DNA of 64,000 nucleotides from NCBI GenBank assembly GCA_028551475.1, contig CM052361.1, positions 5,897,501 through 5,961,500 of the forward strand, read 5' to 3'. The DNA comes from Casuarina equisetifolia. Taxonomy: Eukaryota > Streptophyta > Magnoliopsida > Fagales > Casuarinaceae. Below, piece after piece: positions 1 through 13,600 of the stretch (the stretch's first letter is position 1; every line of letters starts with the position of its first letter). The translations under genes were made by a program, and so were the position numbers. Below the pieces are notes generated by a model. It searched no databases. It worked only from the letters and a program-made list of their open reading frames with translations, and was not told the origin of the DNA.

Positions 1-836
1 CAAAGTTCAAGTAAAATCAAAGAGTTCTGCAGTTAAGGAGTTGCTAAAAGTTGTCAAATAGTTCGATCATGGTTGTTAGATGCTTCCAGGCCCCCCCAAC
101 ACGAACCATCTCTAAAGCGACTCCACCTTTGATCATTTCAGATGGTTCCATAAACACGACTCCAAAAAGACGTATCTCGAAACGGAATGGCCAAATTTAT
201 CTTCGTACGACCATTCATGTCTTGGAAAGTAGTGGAACAAGTTAGAGCCGTGGACAATTTAAAATTAAATGGTTTCATTATCTCGCTATAAACAACACTT
301 AACAGTACCTGTGGATTAGAATGACCGCACTGGTAGTCTTGTCTTGTTCCTGATTTATGGTGGGTAGATGGCTACTCAAAATACCAAAAGATTACTCAAG
401 TAAAAGATTCTTCCTCTAACTACGACTACAAGCGACGATTCTAGCTCCATATTGGATCCAGCCAGTGAAATACTGTCTTTCCTTTCTTATTCCAAAATAC
501 ACAATTCGCTGATCACATCTCATGGGAGTAAATTCATAAATTCTTCCAGCCACAGCAGGGGAGGCAATGCCAGCTGATGCAGGGACCATTGGTTAGCAAA
601 ATACCACCAATCAAGCACTTCCAGCGAATAGATGATACACATGTAACCAGTGGACATAGGAGGAAGAGTTGAAACAAAAAAATATAAATGTAAATTTGCA
701 AAGAAAACTGACTTCAGAGAATCTAAGCTGTAAGAAAGAAAACCAGATACAAGCCACTAAAGAAGTAGCCCATTTGTACAACTACTATCTAGCTCCAGAT
801 CCAGATTAGTTCCTAAAAAGGTTCACAGCTTCAAAC
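1..836. other. Downstream / 3' UTR region of THO4
   Basis: This stretch lies beyond the THO4 stop codon on the minus strand. The part nearest the stop is probably the 3' UTR and the rest downstream spacer. I see no conserved protein, RNA gene or repeat in it. A short open frame near the left edge (51-245, +) has no recognisable similarity and is treated as chance. Confidence 0.5.
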
Positions 837-2393
837 TTAAGTATGCTTGGCTCCAGCATGGTAGTTATCCAGGTCCACGTTGAGATCATCCACGGACATC
901 TCAACAGTTTGATTCTTTTCCCGGCCTCGGCCTCTGCCACGGCCACGACCACGACCACGACCTCCACCTCCTGGTCCACCTCTGCCCTGACCCCGGACAT
1001 TGCCACGGCCACTCATACCACCACGGCGGCCCCGGCTACAAAAAATCCAGTAAAATATAAATTAGATGCAACTATCTATGCAATATGGTTGATCAGAACA
1101 TATATTTCCAAGGTAGTCGATATTAGAATGAAACCAAACTCTGCTGTTATTCAATGAAAGAGACTAACAGTAATATTTTATCATGTCGTACACATTAGGC
1201 AACTACACTTAACAGAACCTCCATCTTATGGCACAGTAGTGAAGTCTTGAATTCTTAAGTCCTAATCATCACATCAAGCAAGAAGACCAAGTCCAACTAG
1301 AAAAAGACATTAAAGTTCCAAATGACAGCTTTAAGATTCTTTTTCTGATATACAATCTAATTAAGTATACCTACAAAAGTACATAGCATAAACTGTTCCA
1401 GCAAACATCTGTCATGCACACCATAGCATATGGCACCCACCTAACAGATAAGGATATGAATAATTTCAACAATAGGAAGATAAAAACAGATTCAAGCCTG
1501 TTAGAGCTCAGTCAAGCATATGTGAAAAAAGTAGACTTGCTTTAGTTAAACTCAAGCCAGTACCCCTCATTAATCTAACGTTAACTAAGCAAGCATAGAG
1601 ATCATTCTCAGGTTCTGAAAAGTTTATATTCTCCTGCACATCTTAGTTGAAAGGCCTCTCAAACACAGACAACATAACCTGTTATATATCCTTCAAACTG
1701 TATAAGGTCACCTCGACTGGCAAAACAAATTACAGTCAACATCAATTCTAGTCATAAATTTAACCAGCTGGCCACGCCCAAAACACGCTGATATCTAGCT
1801 AATATCCAGCTCAGATGGGCTCACTGCTTACAATAGATATTTCTGAGATAAATCCCGCCAAAAACAAACATCCACTTTGCAAAAGGAAAACAAGGTTCAC
1901 TTTTTTACAAAAGAAAAGAAGCACTAGATGATCAAAAAGATGAAAGAAGAGCAACACCAATCATAAGTGACTTCATTAATTTATAAATGCAATTAACTTA
2001 ACAGCCAGTATAATCGGAAAAAACATTTTTATGCAAAATATTTACCTGGAGCCCCATTGACCCATTGCAGAACCTCCACGTGGACCTCCTCCAGGCCTGC
2101 ATAACGTCAGGTATTAGTGAAGCACTAGAAACAGAGTAAGAAAGCAATAAATAAAAGGAGAATCATTGACTTCAGATTTTTCGTTTAAGTAGCCTTGGCA
2201 AATTGTATCTATCATGACTGACTTAACAAGAATAGGACTTCATACAAGGTATGGATGAGTAGAAAATAGAAATGCAACACGTGAAAGTATCATAAACTAA
2301 AAATTCAGACAGCAAGCATTATAATATCTTTCACATAAGTTGTTGAAAGAACCAACAACTCTTCCATAATCCTACCCAACTAGAATGAGTAAA

Positions 2394-2452
<59 letters not shown>

Positions 2453-4965
2453 ATTAAAGAGCACAAAATAAGTAACATACGTCATAACGACTGTCCTCTT
2501 CCTACTTCCATTTACTCCAGAGACATTTACACGAGCTGACACAGGTATTCCGGGATTGGCACCTACAATTTCAATCCTCATGGGCTTTCCATCCAACAGA
2601 ACATTATTATACCGCTTAAGTGCAGCAAATGCATCACTTCTTCTGGAATACACAACTTCAGCTGAACCCTACAACCAGGAAAGGAAATTACAGTAAAATA
2701 ACATATTGATTGTAACCATCACAGTATGATGCGAGCTAGCAAGTTCTGGCTAATAAGACACTTAGGGTAGGAATTCAGTTGTTTTACAGCACCTAACATG
2801 TGGCCTTCATCATGCTATCCTAATAAATATCAAGTCTGATACTTCTAATTTGGTTCATTAATCCAATTACATTAAGACTCCAAAATCAGAGAAAAAAATG
2901 TACTTATATAGTTTATTTTACAGATAAAGCATTCTTTGCTTGTCTTTCCAACAATATTCACTTAACTTTCCAGGTTTTTAGTCATTTCAAACAACATAAA
3001 AACATGTTAAGATCATAAATGAGGGTCCTCAATGATTAACTCATCTAGCCTAAGCACATGCCAAATCCTTTAAATAACATTTCCACCATTTCTAACTTCA
3101 GTTGGACAGTGTGAGAACCTAATGAGAGCACACAACTTAAGACAAGATAAGGCTTGAACAATTTGCATGCAGCATTATTCTCAGGGAATGGGGGGTGGCA
3201 GAGACGAAGGATCAAAGCACTACAGAAAGCAAACAGTCTGAGCAATTAAAAGTAGAAATATAATTTAGAATCAGTCCATTAGAATAAGATTTGCATAGAA
3301 CACTTAGACACAGCAACTGCTTCTATCATTATTTCATGGTCCATACCGAACTCAAACAAAAGAATGATTCAAATGAGTTGCCAACATTGGACAATATGGA
3401 TCCAAGTGTTGGATTAAATGTCTGTGATCCACAAATAGACAGGAAACAAATGCAAAAAGAACATCCTCTGGCATCCAATCTTGGATATTCTACTAGAAAG
3501 CGAGACTAATTCTATTTTTATTAACTACAAGGTTATCTAATATGCAATTCAAATTATATCACAGTAGAAATACAGGTACTAAACACAAATACTTACAGTT
3601 GGGCGACCATTTTTGTCATAATGAACTGCATATCGTTTCAGATCCCCAATCTCAGAGAAAAGTTCCTGAAGCAGATCAAGTTTCAAGTGAACTTCAAGAA
3701 AATTCACTACAGAAAGCACTTAAGACGAAAGTGTATAGCTCAAGTAGTACCCTTATATCTTCATTAGTCACTCCATAATCCAGGTTGGAAACATACAACT
3801 TTGTACCAATGTCAATTCCTGATATCCCTGCAGCTCTAAGGCTCTCTTCAAACAAATCAGTCTGCCATGGGAAGCTCCTGGCTCTGCGTATCGACTGATG
3901 AAAGCACAGAAAAGAACCCAGATGCGGAAAACGACACATCAGCATAAGACCACATAATATGTAATTCACCATTCTTGAAGACCAACAGGAGATCAGCAAA
4001 ATTCCCATAAGTAAAGAAACCACTAAAGAGTAGAATGGAGTCAGAGTTAACATACTCAAATAACCCAATAATCAGGAATCAGTAAATTAAGCTAATGAAT
4101 TGTAGATCGAGAGTAAAGGATTTGACCCACTGCACATAAACCGGTGCTATGATAAGATTGAGAGCTCCAGTTCTGAAGTGAAGGAGGCTCCTTTGCAAAA
4201 ACAGCATGAACTAGGACATGGACTGAATCTTGCACTGAAGAAATTCCCCACATAGCAGGAGGATCCATCCAAACTTCCGGTCAAAAGAACCACTCATCAC
4301 ACACTAAAGTGATTGGAACTATATAATACGAGTCAAAGATGAGTCTAGAGAACTGAACCCCAAAAATTCTTTAAGTAATTTTATGCTACTGGTGAGAACT
4401 CCATTTCAAAGTTTCACCAAATGAAGCTCCTTCGCATGGAAGCTAGGAAGTAGCATTATAATTTATTGACACCATCAGAGAGCGTCCACATATAATCATT
4501 TTGCTCAGTAGCTTGCCCCCAAAGCATAATCACAACAACCGACAACTACATCTAAATTGTAGCGGTAATGGTACAAACGCAACTGCAGCAGGAAGTCTTT
4601 AGTGGCTGAGTCATAATGAGCTTCTCCATGAATAAATATAACGTTTTGGATCCTCTTGCTTTTCGGTCTTTAATCTGAATTAGAGAACCTCTTGTATTTG
4701 GGTTGTTTAAGCATATCAGATTCTCAAGCATATGTATAGACATCCACAGTTTTGAGCTTGCCTTGGCAATGGTATAAGATGATGGCCGAGCATTCACTGC
4801 AAGTGGACCTCTACGAACAGCTGCCCCAGGCAATCTTCCAGCAATAGATGCCCTGCCTGGTCCACGGCCACGGCCTCGACGGCCCCTACCTCGTCCTCTA
4901 CCTCTCTCACGGGTACCTCTGTTCTTTATTAGGTCATCAAGAGACATATCCAAAGCAGTAGCCAT
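837..4965 (-). CDS. THO4: THO complex subunit 4 (ALY/REF mRNA-export adaptor)
   Basis: Nuclear RNA-binding adaptor of the TREX complex that couples splicing to mRNA export through the UAP56 helicase and NXF1-type exporters (family knowledge). Six coding exons on the minus strand: 4762-4965, 3751-3894, 3597-3665, 2481-2668, 2046-2096 and 837-1035, giving 284 aa, the usual length for plant ALY proteins. Seen in the translation: an N-terminal UAP56-binding motif (MSLDDLIKN, residues 7-15), a first RG-rich block (about 20-40), the conserved SFPWQTDLFEESL segment, an RRM with RNP2 LYVSNL at 101-106 and an RNP1-like strand at 140-147, a second RGG block, and a C-terminal UAP56-binding motif (MSVDDLNVDLDNY). 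Intron 1 uses a GC donor (AAG|GCAAGC). A 5' UTR intron runs from about 6302 to about 5010, with the leader exon ending near 6309. Which of the paralogues ALY1-4 it matches was not settled. Confidence 0.93.
2394..2451. repeat. (TA)n(GA)n microsatellite in THO4 intron 4
   Basis: About 12 TA units run straight into about 17 GA units. The tract sits roughly 30 nt inside the intron that starts after exon 4. On the sense strand it reads as a CT tract followed by a TA tract close to the 5' splice site. It is likely to vary in length between individuals. Confidence 0.95.
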
Positions 4966-5349
4966 AATATCTGCAGTACAGCTAATATTCCTCTAAAGAG
5001 AAACGTGAACCTGCAATTAATACAGGAACAGAGACAAATTGAGAATATCAGTGAACAATGATCACTGTAAAAACTTAGGACATCTTAGTGAATATAAAAG
5101 CTTAATATATCAAGGATTATTTTTGTGCATAACACGTACTGACTAAACAAACATCCAACAGCATAGCATGAACTGTGGAAGCACAATGGATACCATCAGA
5201 GTACAGGATTGGCTCATATCAGACAGACCAGCTGGCCGATTAACTCATGTGCTTAAACTAGAAGAGTTAACTTAGTATTAACAAGTCCATGCACACTGTA
5301 AAGATGAAACCAAAAAACAGTTAATGAAAGAAAGTTAGAGAATAGATAA

Positions 5350-5525
5350 GGATTGGTCAATAAGCCTATCTCTTGGATCCATCTCCAGTTCAGCATTAAG
5401 AAGGTAATTACTTTCTACCCTATACTCTATGGCTCTGTGTTTAGATAAGAGAGATGGATTGGTCAATGAGTCTAACCCTTCGATTCATCTCGGGTTGTGC
5501 ATTAAGAAGGTAAGTATTTTCTTAA
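5350..5525. repeat. Diverged tandem duplication (106-bp unit) in THO4 5' UTR intron
   Basis: Two copies beginning GGATTGGTCAA at 5350 and 5456 both run through GCATTAAGAAGGTAA. Mismatches are scattered through both, so the duplication is old. It lies in the inferred leader intron of THO4. Confidence 0.75.
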
Positions 5526-6309
5526 CTCCATGTAACGGTTCAGTAGTTGTGGAACAAAATTCATACGCAAAGCCCTTTCACATCCAAACTTGAAAATCAG
5601 ATACCGACCTTTTAAGGAAGAGCACCCTAGTCTACTTGCTGAAGCCACCTCTAATTCCAGGTCAAGTAACCTAAGAGAAAACTCAAACAGGTTCTATACA
5701 AGGGATCAATTCTTGCAGCCACTCTGTGCAAATTATATTAAGAAACAAACTATGACCACGCAAACAGAACTTCGGAAGAGTTCTAAAACCCTGCCACAAT
5801 CATAGCCTAATATGTTCCAGCAGAAAGTTGGCTCAGTTAACCCCCACCTTTTCAAAGGTTAGAAAATTGCAACGATACAAAGCCCGCATAATTCAAATTC
5901 TTTACGATATATGGATAAAAAAGCACAAGAATATCTAAACCAATATTTCCAAAGGTATCCGATTCAGTAAAAAGAAAAAAAAAAAATCACAAAAGCATAT
6001 GGATCCACGTGCATATCTATATATGTACGAAAATAGAAAGCAAGAATGTACGTGTCCATGAGGTAGAGAATCAGACCAAGCAGCAGGTAAACAACACCTA
6101 ATCCATAAGCGAAAAGCAATATCCTTGCCATAGGATGTCATAATGGGAGAAATTTCTTCTCCCGAAAGCAAAGAACCAAAAAAAAGACACTTTAACATTG
6201 AACTCCCCCTCTCAAACTTAAATCCGAGCTGGAAAACAAAATCCAAGCAACAGATCCACATCAAGACACGATCCACAATCCAAAAACAGTGAGAAAGTGA
6301 GCAACTACC

Positions 6310-7560
6310 TCGACGCGATCGCGGGGAAAGTAAAAGCCAATTAGGGTTTCTGAGAGGAAGAGATAGGTAGATGGAGTGGTACGCAGAAGCTTGCGAGATT
6401 TAAAGGTTTACGAAGGGGGCGAAGAAGAAAGATCCCAGAAAATGATCGGGGGCGAAAACGATGGTCTTTTGTGGGGCTTTAGGGTTTGGTTGCGAAGAAC
6501 TGCGAGCATTATGGGACGCGTTCTTGTTAAATGCGGTGTTTCTCCGAAGACCCACGCCCTTCTCCGTGTGGGTAAACGCCCCTTTTTGTAATTAGCCAGC
6601 ACCCTCCGTTTCGAGGAATGCGGAGGATGAGATGAGTTGGCGTGACACTATTTGTTGTCAAAAGAAAAGGTATTTTTTTTCTTTTTCTTTTTCTTTTTCC
6701 TTTTTCTTTTTGTCTTTTGCTTTTTAAAAGATCGAAAGGTATAGATCGACGTATCCTACAAGCCTGCCCCTTTTACAGGGGATACGAAGTATAGTCGTAA
6801 GCCATTAAAGCAATTGATTGCCCGGCAATTGCACCTCCTTTAGTAAAGAAGATCAAAGATTCTTTTGCTACATCTCTTTTCAATTTATGTTTTCCTTTCT
6901 TTCCTTATTTTTATGAAAGATGAAAGAGATGGTTAAAATATCATAATTCCAAATGTGAAGGATAATTATTTTTCCAAGTAAAGAACATCAAAAAGTTTCT
7001 TTTTTTCTTTTCCCTGGTCTTTCTTTCAAGATGTAAAAAAAGTTAATTGTATAATTTTACTTTGTAATATTTAGTCAACTAATTCAATAATGAGTTAGTA
7101 AGGATTCTAATTATGAGATTTAAAATTCGATGTACACTCTATATGTATGTGTTGTAATAAGAAAATATGATAACAATTTATTTGTATCTTAACTTTATTT
7201 CATTTAAATATTATTACTAATTTTAACTTATTTAAATTCGAGTTCATTATATGTTTCATAAATTTATAATAACCCTAACAGCCTACTCTAACTCTATTTT
7301 ATGTGTTAAGTTGTCTTTGATATGGTTTGATCTCAATATATGAGGTTATTTTTAATATTATTTAGTATTATATGCTATTATTGAACTTACAAACTAGTCC
7401 AAAGACTCGTTAGAACATATTTTATTTAAATATTAGCCTATTATCTAGTTTTGAGATTTTTTTTTTTTTATATATTTTTCCAAAAATAACCGATGTTTTC
7501 CTCGGTTACACGTGGCTCTTCGCTCTCCCGGAACTCATTTTGTGCGGGAATAGGTATTAG
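6310..7560. promoter_or_regulatory. Divergent promoter region between THO4 and RAD4
   Basis: The THO4 leader (minus strand, exon ending near 6309) and the RAD4 leader (plus strand, around 7560-7615) face away from each other, so both promoters must lie here. The THO4 side (6310-6600) is G+C richer and promoter- or leader-like. The middle holds a long T/C-rich tract at about 6667-6725 and AT-rich sequence. I cannot pin a TATA box on either side with confidence. No coding sequence is supported. Confidence 0.55.
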
Positions 7561-7615
7561 GCGCGCCCTCCCACTCTGTCTGTCTCCTTCCCACGCGCGT
7601 AACAATTTAGAGAAA

Positions 7616-10600
7616 ATGCGAGGCAGGGATGGTTCAAGGCGAAAGAAAGAAGCTTCTGGTACTCCACGTCCTTAAGCCCGACGATATCCTATTTTCCGTT
7701 GTTGTGTTTTCTGTATGTTGACATGTTTGGTTTTTCTAGAAAACAAGAGAAAATAGAAGAAGGGAAAATGGAGCTTACATGTAATTTTATGTTTATTGCT
7801 GGTTTGGTTTCCAGAAAGTAAGTTGATATATCATGATCTCCGGAATTTGGTATCTAAGAAGTTCGTTTCTTTTTGTTCCTCCACTTCATGGACAATGGGC
7901 AAGAGGAACAATGCTTGCATTTGGGGTTTGAATTTGAGTGTAAAGGAATTGCTGAGGTGAGGCAGAGAGATAAAAATTTCTGGGGTTGCTTGGAATTGCT
8001 CTATAAGGTTGTTGTATTTTGCATCTTTTAGGCAATGTCATGTGAGGTGGTTCAGAAAATGTGGGAGAGAAGGGCGACTGAAATTTAGACTAATGCGTTA
8101 TTGGAAGTTTGAAACTCAAGAGAGGTAGTCTATACCTCTGTCCTTAACCTAGCCTTAAAAAATTAAGTTCTGTCTGTTAAGTTTTGAGGTAATAAGTTCA
8201 TGTTCTTTTCATTTCTCAGAAATCAGCTGGTTAGAGTTTTTTTCTTTGGTAAAGAAATGCCTGCTTCTTGTGCCTTGAGATTTATGTGAACTTTTCATGG
8301 TAAATCTTTTACCTTTATATACACTCAGTTTGTGACTTACTTGTTAGTGTACTGTGGGCAGGTATGGATAATGCAAAGAAAGTGCTACATGATACGGAAG
8401 GCAGAAGCCATTCGGAGTCACTTAATGATGAAGGTACATATATCTTCTTTTAGTTTTTGTCTTGTTAAGTGTAATGCCACTCAGGCAAGGGTCGCAAAAG
8501 CACACTATTACTGAATAGTCAATATGTTGTTGGATTTCAGGAACTCTTGCTGACATATCACGAGAGGCTGTAGGCAGACTTCTAAGTCGTGCCAATAACA
8601 GCAACTCTTCTAGGAAAAAGAAATGTAATAATAACCCCAGCCGTTATGATTCAAGTGCCATGGTTGGTTCTGTTGACTTTGTCTTTACTTGGATGTAGTA
8701 ACAAGTTAACTTGATATTATCCCAATTAGAACCTTTGGCCTAATGAGCGTGCATGATACATCATCATTCTTTGTAGTTTGATTCCTGCTTTCACAATTTT
8801 AAGCCATTAGAGAAATCAAATGCACCATCAGTTTCTGAAGTTTAACCCTGTTCATATTCTGTTTCATTATATTCTTATTTCAGCCAGAAAGTGGGCCAAA
8901 AAGAAATGACAAACGAGGTGTAGATCCAGGGGCCCTATTGGATACTTCAAAGGTCGAAGCTTGTAATTCAAGTGCAATGGGAAAGACTGCAGGGGAAGAG
9001 AGTGTTGATGGAGGAAGTTTACAGAACACTCTTTCAGATGATAGGGAAGAATTGAATGACTCAGATTGGGAAGATGGTTCAATTCCAACTTTGGATTCTA
9101 CAGACAATACTCCAGTTGCAATTGAGTTTAGTGAGCCACTGAATTCTGATAGAAGGAAACCTGTGCGTAGAGCTTCTGCCGAGGATAAGGTGAATGCACA
9201 TCTTTAAATAACATTGGACATGACATTGTATCATGAAAGCTTTTTCCCACAGAGGATTATTAAGTTCTTCCCCCCAACTGGTGCAGGAATTGGCTGAGCT
9301 TGTGCATAAGGTTCATTTGCTTTGTTTGCTTGCACGAGGTAGATTAATTGACAGGGCTTGTGATGATCCTCTTATTCAGGTTGTTTCTTGCTTGTTTAAT
9401 AATCACCATCAAGATTGTCATTTTTGATATCCATTGTTAAGGTGCTTGGTAGTCCATCGTCTGCATACGACATATTTCTTAATTACTTCAATTATATCAC
9501 TATTTCATTTTGAATAGGACCCATGTTTCTTATGTTCCATGTTAACTATTATTCATTCTTGTGTCATCATCACTGGTATTGTCTTGTGTCTGAGTTCACA
9601 ATAGGGTGCATTATGTTCATTGTGAATAGGACCCATATTTCTTATGTTCCATATTAACTTTTATTCATTCTTGTGTCGTCATCACCGATATTGTGTTGTG
9701 TTTGAGTTCACAATAGGGTGCATTATGGGAGGGTAGCTATCCCCTTCCTAAAACATACTCCTCTCATGGTTGAAACCAAAGCCTATGTTTATAGGATTTA
9801 AGGATACCAGTTTGGGTTTAGGCTGGTTCATTTAAGCATAGCTTCTTAGATACACATGGTCTATTATGTTTTTTTTTTTTTTTTGCCATTTGGATTATTT
9901 CTTATTTTTGCCACATTTAACACTTACCATCTTGAGCTCAAACTGCTTGAAATTCATACTTCCCTCATAATCTTTAGGAGAACTTTTTTGCACACAACAT
10001 CACACTTGAAAATTCTCCTCTCTTTAGCAATTCTTTTTTCCTAATATGTTGTTGTCTAGGACTAGATTTCTTTTCATTCTCTGTCTCTCTCTCTCTCTCT
10101 TCCACAATATTTGTTCCATAGTTGTTTGCTCTTTGTGGTCGTCATTTATTATTTTTGAATAAATCTGTTTTTTGTGGCAGGCTTCTTTACTTTCTCTTCT
10201 ACCAAGGCACTTGTTAAATGAATCAAAGGCCACACAACTTACTGCAAGTGCTTTGCATCCCCTTCTCCTTTGGGTAGGCTTTTGATTAATTATTTTGCAT
10301 CGTAGACGCTGTCCTAGGTTGTAGTTTCATGACATGTCACGTGCTCTATCTTCTTGAATGCCTGTACTTGCAGTTTCAAAATAACTTCCGTGTTAGAAGC
10401 TCAGGGAGCTCAGATAGGTCATTTCCCTTGGCTTTGGCCTTTGCTCTTGAAACTAGAGAAGGAACTCCAGAGGAGGTAGCTTTTTAATCTCTTATGACAA
10501 AGATCATTTTGAAGAGTCTATTGGTTTGTCTTGATTTAATTTTCCTTTGTAGAGTCATCTTCTTTGTTTAGATGGACTAGTGTTGATGAGGTACTGAAAA

Positions 10601-13600
10601 TTTATGATTAAGTGCCTATTTGGCACTCTTTTACTTACTTCTGTGGCTGTTTGTCTCTTTTCTTGGCTGCTTTTGCTAGAAAGGGTCAAATTATGTCCTG
10701 GAACAAAGTGTGATTAATATATTTTGAGTTTTTTGAACCTGAAGATGGAACTGTTGTGATGATTGAAAATTTGAGGTATGCTATAACGCAAATATGAATT
10801 GTAAACAAAGAGCCTGTAGGTTCTGAGATTACACTGCAGACAAACTGAGGGGTTGATCACATTTATTAGAACCCGTAGGTTCTAAGTTACAATTTTCTGT
10901 GTTGTCGTATGCAAATCCTTGTGTTCGCCTTACCAGAAAAAAAGAATGTTGGGTGGGATGCACTGTGGTGTGTGTGTGTGGAGAATAAAAGGTCTTAACA
11001 CTTTCAATTTATGTCAGTCTGAAGATAGAAAGTTTGCATATAAATAAAGTACATTATAAAAAGTTGGCTTAAAATATGTTATGGATAAAAAAGTCCAGCA
11101 AAAGCCCGGAAGAATTTCCCAGGTGCTAACCAATTTGTTGGCATTGACATGACTTTGGTTTGTCTTGATTTAGTTGCACTTAGTTAAATAAAGTATTGTA
11201 GTTAATTTTCCTGCTTAATCTTTAGGCAGTATGTGCTATTGGAGCTGATACTTCATTCACTTTATGCATAGAAGTTGTGAAGCATTCTCTCTTTCGCGTT
11301 CTTTGGGTGATTCTTCAGTTTGCAGCCGGACATTGGGTGAAGTGATTATAAATGATACACTCTGCTTTAACATTCTTAGTAATGACATGTTAGATTTGGT
11401 TAACAGCACTACTGGAAGAAGAGAATTTAAGTTGATTCACCATTCGTTCTCTAAAGAAAAGTTGAGGGGTCATTTTTTTTTTCCTTGCAGATCGTTGCAC
11501 TTTCTGTGGCATTATTTAGAGCCTTGAATCTTACAACCCGGTATGGTTTTTGTTATTATGAAAAAAAAAAACGACTTTATCATGCTCTATATATAAATGC
11601 TTTTGACATATGAATATCTAATTGTTTTATGTCTGCATTTGAAAAATGGGTGCAACTTCTTTCATCTTCTTGATGTGTGAAGCATTCATCTGTGATATTT
11701 CCTGAAGTATAGGACATAGAATGTTTGACCTCCTCTGCACTTTCCCACCTTGAGATGTCATTTCAGCATCACTTTCTCTCCAAAATGTCAGTTGTTTCAT
11801 CAAACTTGATAGCAGAAAAGCCCTAACCAGAGGCATGACTGCTGTTTAACAGTAACTCTAGTTTAACCATCTAATTTTTTTTTTTGTTCAATATTATTGT
11901 ACTAGATGCATGTCCTTAAACAGATAAGATTTATATACAATATTTAGGTAATTATTGTTGAATAGTTTCGTTCTGCGCTATCTTGGAATTGATTTGTAGA
12001 AGCATTTTTTGGGGAAGTTTATTAGAATTTTGTATCGACTTCAGATCCCTAAAGTATCAAGAACAGTTTCATGCATATTTAGTCACAATGCTTCCTATGT
12101 AATTAAGAAAATATGCATTGGAGTATTGTAACAAGAACATGGACCAACGAGATCAAATAAAGTTTAGGTTAGTCCTGGGTGCTGATTGAGATATTTTCCT
12201 AAAATATTAGAGATAAAACCTTTAGACACGAGATCTTCACCTTGGATAATTCATATGTTTTGGTCTATTCCCTTATAATATTTGGCTTCAGCTGCATGTA
12301 ATAAGCTTTGCTGGTCTATTAAGCATGTCACACTTCTAGTCATATCTTCTTGAGGAGCATTAATCTGGATAAGATATGTGCTGCTCTATATTTTGCTACA
12401 GGCCATAGTGGGATGATTTGCCCTTTTTGTTTTGATCTCAATATCGAGAAGGTTGAGAATCAAGGTGCCTGGCTTTAGAGTTTACTGACATGCATCAGTG
12501 CCCTCTTGAACACTGAAGATGCAGAAGAGCAGTATGCATCAGGCCTCTGAGCTTTTGCTCAAATGGCACCTAATATCACATAAGAATAGGGTAGAGTACA
12601 AAGTTGTGAACTAATACCTATAGATGTGTGTGTTAACTTACCAATTAGAAAAAAGAAATGATGATGTTAACAACTTAAAGATTATTAATTTCGCATAGTT
12701 ACCATTTGATTCAATAGTTGAACTGCCCAATGAGTTGTCAATAGCCATTAGTATTTGAGCTACTTGTTGACTCTCAATGTCACTAAATATATTTGCTTGA
12801 TTCTTTTGATCTTGATATGTTGATTGATTACCCTAAGGGCTTGTAGATTTGCTTTTGACTCTCAAAATGGATTACATGTAAAAGGAGTGCTTCAGACTAC
12901 TCCTTGTTCTTCAAGTGTGTCTAACAGCATATTTACGATACGATATAGTAGAGATCCAACACTGTTGAAAGTCCTATTAAAGCTTAGAATGACATTATTG
13001 TATTGACATGTGTTGGTTGCTTTTCAATAATGACAGTTGGTAAAAAGTGTTTTGTTTGTTTATCTTATTCTTAATCTTTTTGATCATTTTCTGGATAATT
13101 GATTGTTGGAAAATTTTATATCTTATGTTAATCTGATCAGTTATCGGAGGATTTATCCTATACTGAAGGTGTACATTTGTCTTCAGGTTTGTGTCCATCT
13201 TGGATGTTGCCTCATTAAAGCCAGATGCTGATGGATCCGAGATGTTCAGTCAAGATGCTAGGAGATCGAGTGGAGGGATATTCAAAACTTCAACACCTAT
13301 GGTGGCTAAACCGCATCAGTCTTCTGTTTCTCCCATTAAACCATTTGCATGCAATGCGGGGGGTAATATCTGTGAAACTTCTCACCAGGGTTCATGCAAA
13401 AATGACTGCTTCTCAACAAGCAACATCAATCAATCTAAAGATTCTCCTCTTAATGGTCAGTTGGAGGATAAGATATCAGATTCATTAGCTAGTGGGATAG
13501 GCCATGATATGTCTGAGGCATGCAATAGCAAGAAATCTCAGGGACCAAAAAGGAAAGGGGATCTTGAGTTTGAGATGCAGATGGAAATCGCTCTTTCTGC

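Noticed and set aside
806-1157. Open frames on both strands over the THO4 last exon
   Set aside because: They are shadows of the RGG-coding exon at 837-1035.
11220-11330. Possible extra RAD4 exon after a TTTAG acceptor
   Set aside because: The conserved protein joins TPEE directly to IVALSVALFRALN (10475 to 11491). The extra piece would insert non-conserved residues.
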